Positions 1 through 4,838 of a DNA stretch of 5,791 nt are shown here, piece after piece. This stretch comes from Myxococcales bacterium (GTDB lineage Bacteria; Myxococcota; Bradymonadia; UBA7976; UBA1532), in contig JAGQJJ010000298.1 in the NCBI GenBank assembly GCA_020430675.1, positions 1-5,791 on the forward strand. Reading direction: 5' to 3'. The notes beneath the pieces were generated by a model. That model ran no database searches. It was not told the DNA's origin and saw only the letters and a list, made by a program, of their open reading frames with translations. The translations under genes and the position numbers were made by a program. Position 1 is the first letter of the stretch. Each line of letters starts with the position of its first letter.

Positions 1-135
1 GACGCGATCCTTGCGGAGGTGCTCGCGATGCCGATCGCGAGTTGCCCCCTCTGCGGTGGTCAGCTTGTCAACCGCCCGCTCCCCAGCACGGGCGCGGCTT
101 CGTGTCGGGCGCCACCTACGGGGAGCCTGCCATGA
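1..135 (+). pseudogene. Possible 3' end of an unidentified gene, or remnant with a CxxC motif
   Basis: Frame 1 is open from the left edge to a TGA at 133-135, giving at most 44 residues. The first part reads like a real protein (DAILAEVLAMPIASCPLCGG) with good G/C-ending codons and a CPLCGG motif of the zinc-ribbon kind, but only one Cys pair is visible. After about base 75 the composition of this frame deteriorates. Coding-like character then appears in frame 3 (about 95-165) and in frame 2 (about 165-395). This could be a frame-broken gene or chance in GC-rich DNA. An alternative is a small protein starting at the ATG at 28. No family is recognised. Confidence 0.2.
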
Positions 136-509
136 CCGCTGTCGACCATCACCAGCTACGCCGGGCGTCGAGATCGCCTCGACCGCGACCCACCGGTGCG
201 TCTACGGCCCAGATCCGTCGCACTTCGTCCCTTGCCAGGAGCGCGCAGTGCCATCGCTGCTCATCCCGACGAGCCATCGCAAGGTCGAGGACGGGCACTC
301 CTCGTCGGGGCCGCCTGCCAATTTCGCCATAGCACTCGACTGCCCGCTGCCGGCGGCTTGGTCCAACTCCGGTTTCGCCCTTTCGGGGGGTAGGCTGTGT
401 CGCGGAGCGGGCAAAACCCTCAGAGTTTTGTCCTGGCGGCATATCGTGGGGCAGTGGGCAACGGGTCGCGCCGGCAGCGGACGAGCGCCATGGTGCGGCA
501 AGGCGCGGC
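136..509. other. Unassigned region with coding-like but unrecognised sequence
   Basis: No recognised gene lies here. On the plus strand, frame 2 from about 165 to 395 has the three-position base pattern of a coding sequence: third positions are mostly G or C and second positions are mixed. The translated peptide (for example CVYGPDPSHFVPC) matches no family I know and has no convincing start or ribosome-binding site. The long plus-strand frame covering it continues into clearly repetitive and antisense DNA, so its full length is not a credible gene. The region probably contains degraded gene remnants. Nothing here looks like an RNA gene or a complete insertion sequence. Confidence 0.3.
409..433. 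repeat. Inverted repeat / hairpin
   Basis: GGGCAAAAC (409-417) and GTTTTGTCC (425-433) pair over nine positions with one G-T wobble around a 7-base loop. The A/T-rich core stands out in GC-rich surroundings. It lacks the GC-rich stem plus T-run of a normal intrinsic terminator, so its role is unknown. It lies about 75 bases beyond the stop of the minus-strand gene remnant at 510, so a weak termination or mRNA-end role is possible but not shown. Confidence 0.35.
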
Positions 510-640
510 TCAGTCGTCGGGCGCCAGCAGGAACACTTCGCGGCTGCACGGTGTGGCGAACGAGAAGTGCACGATCGTGGTGTAGCCGTCGCGGACGGTG
601 GCGAAGTCGGGCCACCGGGCCTCGGTGCAGGTGTCGGTCC
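510..640 (-). pseudogene. 3' end of an unidentified gene, 5' part lost
   Basis: Reading the minus strand towards a TGA at 512-510 gives roughly 43 residues that look strongly coding: about 35 of the last 37 sense codons end in G or C, and the peptide (WPDFATVRDGYTTIVHF, then SFATPCSREVFLLAPDD) is balanced and protein-like. I do not recognise the family. Going upstream, the frame enters the tandem repeats at 640-756 and meets an in-frame TGA near 706, and no plausible ATG, GTG or TTG start precedes the good part. The likely reading is the C-terminus of a gene whose 5' part was replaced or scrambled by the repeats. A small intact gene using an unusual start is less likely. Confidence 0.45.
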
Positions 641-756
641 GGCAGTCGGTGTGTGCGGCAGTCGGTGTGTGAGACCTGCGGCAGTCGGCGTGTGAGACCT
701 GCGTTCATGCCCGGTGTGTGAGACCTGCGTTCATGCCCGGTGTGTGAGACCCGTAC
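640..756. repeat. Composite tandem direct-repeat cluster (16-bp and 26-bp units)
   Basis: Two interleaved repeat families are visible. The unit CGGCAGTCGGTGTGTG occurs at 640-655 and 656-671, directly adjacent, and again at 679-694 with one change (CGGCAGTCGGCGTGTG). The core TGTGAGACC begins at 668, 691, 717 and 743. The last two intervals are exactly 26 bases, because TGCGTTCATGCC follows the core at 691 and 717, and the first interval is 23. The fourth copy diverges after the core into CGTAC, and the string AGACCCGTAC recurs at 814-823. The array contains stop codons and looks non-coding. It may be a decayed tandem duplication, multiple remnants of one mobile-element end, or a binding-site array. 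No transposase is present to decide. Confidence 0.75.
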
Positions 757-849
757 ATCCTGCTCGATCGGGCGTGCTGGAGGCGCTTCATCTCTCGGCT
801 GAGACGGTGCGCCAGACCCGTACGAGCGGCGGGGGTCGACCGCGACCGG
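757..849. other. Spacer between repeat cluster and TRAP binding-protein gene
   Basis: This stretch follows the stop codon of the minus-strand operon's last gene. I see no T-run terminator on the minus strand and no supported gene. The only notable element is AGACCCGTAC at 814-823, matching 747-756 at the edge of the repeat cluster, so the repeat-derived DNA may extend almost to the operon end. Confidence 0.35.
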
Positions 850-1830
850 CTACCGCGCGAGCGCTTCGAGGCGCTCGACCAGATCGGCGGGGTAGGTGCC
901 CTGGGCGAGCGCCCGCCGCGCGGCGCGGAACTTGGCGTTCCATTGGTCCTGTGCGTCAGCGGAGGGCCGGGTCACGGTCATCTCGCCCTTGAGGCGGCCA
1001 CAGACGGCGTCGTCTTCGCTGCGGATGCGGGTCGTCAGCGCCGCCGTGGCGACTCGGCCGGTGTCGAGCACGATGGTGCGCAGGTCTTCGGGCAGGCTGT
1101 CGAGCCGGCGGGCCGAGATGACGATGCCGCCGATCTCGACGCCGATGACCATGTCGGTGAAGTGGTCGACCTTGCTGCTCCACTGGAGCTGCTCGGCGGC
1201 CAGGCAGGGCGCGTTGATCAGGTTGAGGGCGCTGTCGTTCAGGTTCGAGAGGGCCTCCGGCACCTTGACCCGCACCGGCCTCACCCCTGAGATGGCCTGC
1301 ATCAGCGCCGCGCCGTTGTCATCGTCGGGCACCACGAGGGGCTTCTTGCCCTGCACGTCGTCGGGGCCCTGCACCGCAAAGCCCTTCGACATCGTGCGGA
1401 CCAGCCCCACATCGCCCCAGCCGATGATCTGAAAGCCGGCCTCGCGGGCGCCGGTCTCGAACTCGCCCTTGACGGCGTCGCGCGCCCGATCGAGCTTCCG
1501 CCAGTTCGTGAACAGCCCGGGCATTTGCAGCGCAAGGATGGGCTTGTAGATCTTGCTCAGCCCCACGCCGGTGATCGCGGCGCCGTCGAGCTGGCCGCTC
1601 CGCATCTTGCGGACCATCGCGGCTTCGTCGCCCTGACGGCCGTTGTAGAAGAACTCAAGCTCAAGCCGACCGCCGCTCTTTTCTTTGACCGCTTTGGACC
1701 AGGTGTTGAAGACCTTGCCCCAGGGGCTCGATTTCGGCGCGAGGGTCGCGATCTTGAGGGTGTCGGCGCCGGCGGGCAGCGCGAGGCTGAGGCCGGCGGC
1801 GATCAGGGAGAGCGTGAGGAGACTTTTCAT
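850..1830 (-). CDS. TRAP-type transporter periplasmic solute-binding protein (DctP family)
   Basis: A 326-residue exported binding protein of the DctP/TRAP family, which captures organic acids or similar small solutes in the periplasm and hands them to a DctQ-DctM membrane pair driven by an ion gradient. Residues 1-22 form a signal peptide: MK, a Leu/Ala-rich core, then PAGA with cleavage expected before D23. The mature start TLKIATLAPKSSPWG is typical of the family, as are GGRLELEFFYNG (53-64), the IIGWGDVG segment (135-142), VQGKKPLVVPDDD (159-171) and the EQLQWSSKVDHFTDM region (213-227). Length is normal. The ATG at 1830 was chosen because the signal peptide begins there and GGGAGGGA lies upstream, with rather long spacing of about 12 bases; the frame stays open to 1944 but that part overlaps the dioxygenase gene. 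It is the last gene of the minus-strand operon, 29 bases after the dioxygenase stop. No DctQ or DctM gene is in the window. The substrate cannot be told. Confidence 0.88.
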   Translation of the reverse strand: MKSLLTLSLIAAGLSLALPAGADTLKIATLAPKSSPWGKVFNTWSKAVKEKSGGRLELEFFYNGRQGDEAAMVRKMRSGQLDGAAITGVGLSKIYKPILALQMPGLFTNWRKLDRARDAVKGEFETGAREAGFQIIGWGDVGLVRTMSKGFAVQGPDDVQGKKPLVVPDDDNGAALMQAISGVRPVRVKVPEALSNLNDSALNLINAPCLAAEQLQWSSKVDHFTDMVIGVEIGGIVISARRLDSLPEDLRTIVLDTGRVATAALTTRIRSEDDAVCGRLKGEMTVTRPSADAQDQWNAKFRAARRALAQGTYPADLVERLEALAR

Positions 1831-1859
1831 GTTGGGTCGGTCCCTCCCGAAATGGGCTG

Positions 1860-2576
1860 TCAGGGGACGTTGTCGTTGTCGTCGTCGTCGAAGAGCGAGG
1901 GGCCGGGCGCGAAGTCGCGGAAGAGCGCTTCGCGCACCAGCCACAGCTCGGGGAAGAAGCGTTCTTTGAGGCCGTACTCCAAGAGCTCGGCCGGGGCGCC
2001 TTTGAGCGAGGGGGTGCGGCCGCCGATGATGCGCTGCACCAACGCCAGATGGCGCGTGCGGAAGCGCACGAAGGCTTCGTCGAAGTCGAGCGCGGCTTCG
2101 GTGAGCGCGTAGACGTCGGCGTGGGCTTCGGGGTCGCGGTGGATTGCCAGCAGCTTCAACTCGCGGCGCCGCAGCAGGTCGCGCAGGGCGAGGCGCAGCT
2201 TGGCCGGCTGCTCGCGCAGGGCGTTGAAGCCCGGCGATTCCTGCCCGCTGCCCCGGCCGAGGCCGGCGCGCACCGTGAAGTAGGCCACCGGCGCCATGGT
2301 CTCAAGGATGCGGAGCTGGTCGCCCATGAGCATGCAGATGATGTACATGCGATGCAGCGTCTCGCGCGCCGGGCCGAGCTTGTCGTGGGTGATCAGATCG
2401 GTCGCGCGGTCGAGCTCGTGCAGCGCGAGCTTCATCCAGAGCTCTTCGACCTGATGCACGATCTGAAATGCCATCTCATCGTGGCACGACAGCTCACCGG
2501 GGCCTTTCTGCAGGCTCAGGAGCGCGGGCGTTCGAATGTACTTCTCGTATTCGGTCAACGACTTGTCTTCGCTCAT
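1860..2576 (-). CDS. Compact tryptophan 2,3-dioxygenase-family heme protein
   Basis: A 238-residue cytosolic protein of the tryptophan 2,3-dioxygenase superfamily, whose classic members open the indole ring of L-tryptophan to N-formylkynurenine using heme iron and O2. Signature parts are YEKYI (10-14), HDEMAF (32-37), HQVEELWMK (41-49), LRILETMAP (88-96), YFTVRAGLG (99-107), FRTRHLALVQRIIG (172-185) and FFPEL (207-211). Against the Xanthomonas enzyme as I remember it, Y10, Y13, F37, H41, Y99, R103 and the heme ligand H176 match Y24, Y27, F51, H55, Y113, R117 and H240. However, the stretch between R103 and H176 is about 50 residues shorter, and the GTGGSSG loop after the heme ligand is replaced (RTPSLKGAP). 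It ends in an acidic DDDDNDN tail. The ATG at 2576 overlaps the ygfZ stop (ATGA) and follows GGAAAGG at good spacing. No kynurenine-pathway neighbours are seen, so the substrate may differ from tryptophan. Confidence 0.87.
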   Translation of the reverse strand: MSEDKSLTEYEKYIRTPALLSLQKGPGELSCHDEMAFQIVHQVEELWMKLALHELDRATDLITHDKLGPARETLHRMYIICMLMGDQLRILETMAPVAYFTVRAGLGRGSGQESPGFNALREQPAKLRLALRDLLRRRELKLLAIHRDPEAHADVYALTEAALDFDEAFVRFRTRHLALVQRIIGGRTPSLKGAPAELLEYGLKERFFPELWLVREALFRDFAPGPSLFDDDDNDNVP

Positions 2577-3550
2577 GCAGCCTTTCCATCCAGGGCGCGC
2601 GGGGTGAGCCGGACGTCGCCGCACTGCCATTCGTCGGCGTCGGCGTGGCGTCGCCGCAGCACGGCGAGGCCGATGAAGCGGCCGTCGGGGTGCGGGGCGA
2701 CGCTGGTCAGCGCGCCGACCAGCGCGCCGTCGCGGGTGATGTCGGCGCCGGCGTCAGCCGGGCCGTCGAGCCAGACGGTGACCAGCCGCTGCGCCGGTTT
2801 GCCCAAAGCCAGCGTGCGCTCGATGACCTCCTGGCCCGGGTAGCAGCCCTTGCCTTCCGAGATGCCGTCGAGCGCGCCGACGTCGAGCGGCACGGTGTGT
2901 GGGCCCAGCTCGTTTGCATGCTCGGGTCGGCCGGCGTTGACGCGCAGCGCTTCGAACGCCGTGCCGTCGCCGGGCACGGCGCCCGCGGCGCGCAGGCGCT
3001 CTTGCACCTCATCGAGCTTGGGGCGGCAGATCCACAGGTCGAAACCCGGATCGCCCAATCGGTCATGGCGCACGAGGTGCATCGCGGCGCCGTCGAGCGT
3101 CGCCTCGTGGTGCGCATGCGCGGCCTCGGGCGGTTTCAAGCCGAGCCCGGCGAGCAGCGCCGGGGCCTTGGGCCCGGCCAGATGCAGCAGCCCGTGCGCT
3201 TCGTTGATCGCGGTGAAGGTCAGCGCCTCGCCGAAGTGGAAGCGATCGAGCCCTTCGAGCACCGCTTCGCCGTGACCCGGGGCGCAGTCGGCGAGGAAGG
3301 TCTCTTCGTCGAGGCGCAGCAGGTGAAACGCCAGCTCGACCCGGCCGCGCGCGTCGAGCAGGAAAACCCGCGCACCTGCGCCGGCGGGCAGGTTGCGCAC
3401 GTCGTAGGTCAAGAGGCGGTTCTGGAAGCTGGCCGCGTCGCGGCCGGCGATGCGCAGGCGGTCGCGGGCGCTCAGGTCGAAGAGCGCGGCGCGCTGCCGG
3501 GCGGCGGCAAAAGCCTGGTGAAATGCAGTCGGATCGGTCGGGTTCAGCAT
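2573..3550 (-). CDS. ygfZ: YgfZ/GcvT-like folate-binding protein
   Basis: A 325-residue protein of the YgfZ (bacterial) / IBA57 (mitochondrial) family, which has the fold of the glycine-cleavage T-protein, binds tetrahydrofolate and supports assembly or repair of certain Fe-S enzymes in the cytosol. The defining motif KGCYPGQE is present at residues 234-241, with the key cysteine at C236, followed by VIERTLALGKPAQRL. The N-terminal part (LFDLSARDRLRIAGRDAASF, about 23-42) is the usual GcvT-like first domain, and the C-terminal part carries the short barrel-like segment ending around LTPRALDG. Length is close to the family norm. The ATG at 3550 is preceded by GAAGG at about six bases. The gene starts 13 bases after the stop of the coiled-coil gene and overlaps the dioxygenase start by four bases, so it sits mid-operon. 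The KGCY motif makes a true aminomethyltransferase unlikely. Confidence 0.93.
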   Translation of the reverse strand: MLNPTDPTAFHQAFAAARQRAALFDLSARDRLRIAGRDAASFQNRLLTYDVRNLPAGAGARVFLLDARGRVELAFHLLRLDEETFLADCAPGHGEAVLEGLDRFHFGEALTFTAINEAHGLLHLAGPKAPALLAGLGLKPPEAAHAHHEATLDGAAMHLVRHDRLGDPGFDLWICRPKLDEVQERLRAAGAVPGDGTAFEALRVNAGRPEHANELGPHTVPLDVGALDGISEGKGCYPGQEVIERTLALGKPAQRLVTVWLDGPADAGADITRDGALVGALTSVAPHPDGRFIGLAVLRRRHADADEWQCGDVRLTPRALDGKAA

Positions 3551-3563
3551 ACGGGGCCTTCGT

Positions 3564-4226
3564 CTAGGCGAGCGAGGGTCCGATTTCGATGATCTCCGAG
3601 AGGGTTCGGCCGCGAAAATGCGCCGGGTTCAGGTCGCTGAGGTAGTCGAGCAGGAAGAAGCCGTGGTGGGTGACGAGGATGGGCCGATGGCCATACCACC
3701 GGGCTTCGCGCAAGCGCTGGTCGGCGTAGATGCGGTCGAGCAGGCCGCGAAGCTGCGTGCCGGTGCGCTCCAGCTCGCTCTCCATGCGGCGCTTCTTGAG
3801 CTGCAGGTCGCCGATCTCGGCCTTGAGCGTGTCGCGCCGGATCTCTTCGTCCCATTTGCGGGTCTTCGATTTGAGGAAGCCGCGGTCGACCTCGCCCTCA
3901 ACGCGCCGCAGCATGAGCTGCTTGGTGCGGATCTGCCGCAAGAGCTGTTCGAGCTGGCTGCGCGTGCGCTCGGCTTCGGCCTCGAACATGCGCGAGCGCT
4001 CGATCTCGTTGAGCACCTCGTGGGGCAGCTCGATGAAGGCCTCTTCGATGAGGTAATCGAAGGCGCCTTCGTCGATCACCTCGGCGGGCGCGCCCTCTTC
4101 TTCGCTGAAACGGTTGACCGCGACTTCGTACAGATTGGGGGCGCGGGCGGCGGCCTCCAGCGTGCGGTGGATGCGGTCGGCGTCGACAAAAGCGACGCGC
4201 TCGGTCTCGGGTGTCCAGGTCACCAA
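3564..4226 (-). CDS. Conserved-looking coiled-coil protein of unknown function
   Basis: About 220 residues, family not recognised. Visible parts are an N-terminal segment (WTPETERVAFVDADRIH, 4-20), an acidic stretch (SEEEGAPAEVIDEGAFDYL, 41-59), then long charged helices with heptad-like Leu/Ile spacing at about 68-115 and 124-172, broken near the DRGFLKSK turn at 114-121. A hydrophobic tail follows (RPILVTHHGFFLLDYLSDL, 181-199). There is no signal peptide or clear transmembrane segment, so it is probably cytosolic. It is the first gene of the operon, 13 bases before ygfZ. The start is uncertain: the TTG at 4226 and the GTG at 4223 are the only common start codons, neither has a clear ribosome-binding site, and the frame remains coding-like upstream (VDAIDARAPTVDAVAAVVD) to a TAA near 4316 without ATG, GTG or TTG. 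That it is a real gene is well supported by codon use; its function is not. Confidence 0.8.
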   Translation of the reverse strand: MVTWTPETERVAFVDADRIHRTLEAAARAPNLYEVAVNRFSEEEGAPAEVIDEGAFDYLIEEAFIELPHEVLNEIERSRMFEAEAERTRSQLEQLLRQIRTKQLMLRRVEGEVDRGFLKSKTRKWDEEIRRDTLKAEIGDLQLKKRRMESELERTGTQLRGLLDRIYADQRLREARWYGHRPILVTHHGFFLLDYLSDLNPAHFRGRTLSEIIEIGPSLA

Positions 4227-4250
4227 GGCAGTGTCGACGACCGCCGCGAC

Positions 4251-4291
4251 GGCGTCAACGGTCGGTGCGCGGGCGTCGATGGCGTCGACGG
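4251..4291. repeat. Three short direct repeats, GGCGTCRAYGG, in the divergent promoter region
   Basis: The 11-base string occurs as GGCGTCAACGG (4251-4261), GGCGTCGATGG (4272-4282) and GGCGTCGACGG (4281-4291), the last two sharing two bases. GTCGAC palindromes lie at 4233-4238 and 4284-4289. Such spacing between two divergent genes could mark an operator. The same bases, read on the minus strand, also spell repeated V-D-A residues in frame with the coiled-coil gene, so they may simply be coding sequence of an N-terminal extension. Confidence 0.35.
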
Positions 4292-4311
4292 CCGCGGCCG
4301 GACGATTCTGT

Positions 4312-4317
4312 TATAGT
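4312..4317 (+). promoter_or_regulatory. Candidate -10 element TATAGT for the DUF2452 gene
   Basis: TATAGT matches five of six bases of the sigma-70 -10 consensus and is one of the few A/T-rich spots in the intergenic stretch. It ends only eight bases before the ATG at 4326, so a start about seven bases downstream would give a leaderless or nearly leaderless message. No convincing -35 hexamer lies 15-19 bases upstream. On the opposite strand the overlapping bases 4315-4310 read TATAAC, so the same spot could serve the divergent operon, again without a clear -35. Confidence 0.4.
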
Positions 4318-4325
4318 GCCGCGCC

Positions 4326-4838
4326 ATGACCGACTCTTCGCCGCCCGCGCGCAAGGACAAACACCTCCCCGATTTTGCCGAACGCCTGACCCCGGGCGCG
4401 GCCCCGCTGGCCAACGCGCTGCCCCGGGTCGAGGGCGATCCGCGCTTTCAGGCCGAGATGCCGCGCGAGGTGCGGGCCTCGGCAGAGAAGCGGCTGGCGG
4501 CGCTGGAGAAGGTCTTCGCCGAGCTGCAGGCCGAAGCGCAGCTCATCGTGGGCGGGGCGCGGCGCGATCTGGCGCTGCATGCGGTCCCGCAGAACGGCAC
4601 GCGGCTGCGCGGGCAGAGCTATCATCTGTACGCGCGGCCTGACGGGCGCCAGTTCTTCTCGCTGCTCGCGCCGGCCGAGTACGCGCAGATCGACACCGCG
4701 GTCCGGTACGAGGGGCATTACCGCCTGGAGTACGACGGCTCATGGCGCCGGCTCGACGCCGATGACGCCGCCGATCGCGTGCGCCATGCGCCGCCGGTGC
4801 GCGGGCCCCATTTCGAGCTGACCGAAGAGCGGCCATGA
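4326..4838 (+). CDS. DUF2452 family protein, function unknown
   Basis: A 170-residue protein that I recognise as DUF2452, a family found in bacteria and also in animals (human C1orf50 is a member). The core runs from about 55 to 145: an alpha-helical part (LEKVFAELQAEAQLIVGGA, 60-78), then DLALHAVPQN (81-90), YHLYARPDGRQFFSLLAP (99-116) and GHYRLEYDGSW (130-140). The same order of helix, YxLY, FFSLL/FFSII and a closing YxLxxDxSW is how I remember C1orf50. No signal peptide or membrane segment is present, so it is likely cytosolic. No biochemical role is established to my knowledge. The ATG at 4326 has no ribosome-binding site but has a -10-like box just upstream. The stop overlaps the next gene's ATG by four bases (ATGA at 4835-4838), so the two are translationally coupled. 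Confidence 0.85.
   Translation: MTDSSPPARKDKHLPDFAERLTPGAAPLANALPRVEGDPRFQAEMPREVRASAEKRLAALEKVFAELQAEAQLIVGGARRDLALHAVPQNGTRLRGQSYHLYARPDGRQFFSLLAPAEYAQIDTAVRYEGHYRLEYDGSWRRLDADDAADRVRHAPPVRGPHFELTEERP

Noticed and set aside
11..721. 236-codon plus-strand open frame at the left end
   Set aside because: As a whole it is not credible: it has no ribosome-binding site, runs antisense through the better-supported remnant at 510-640 and ends in the repeat array. Only its middle part, about 165-395, looks coding-like.
640..756. CRISPR array
   Set aside because: The units are directly abutting or separated by only a few bases, there are no unique spacers of 25-40 bases, and no cas genes are nearby.
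858..877. Hairpin with a perfect 7-bp stem (CGAGCGC / GCGCTCG) as operon terminator
   Set aside because: It lies inside the last codons of the TRAP binding-protein gene and no T-run follows on the minus strand, so it is more likely a by-product of GC-rich codons.
1831..1944. N-terminal extension of the TRAP binding protein up to 1944
   Set aside because: The downstream ATG at 1830 begins a textbook signal peptide, and the extension would overlap the dioxygenase C-terminus with an Arg-rich unnatural peptide.
2577..2630. 18-residue N-terminal extension of the dioxygenase
   Set aside because: It overlaps ygfZ further, while the ATG at 2576 has a good Shine-Dalgarno and the usual ATGA coupling geometry.
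2468..3592. 374-codon open frame on the plus strand
   Set aside because: It lies antisense to ygfZ and the dioxygenase start, both firmly identified by motifs; it is a by-product of GC-rich codon use.
3618..4316. 232-codon plus-strand open frame over the coiled-coil gene
   Set aside because: The minus-strand frame has operon spacing to ygfZ and a natural coiled-coil composition; the plus-strand product looks like an antisense translation.
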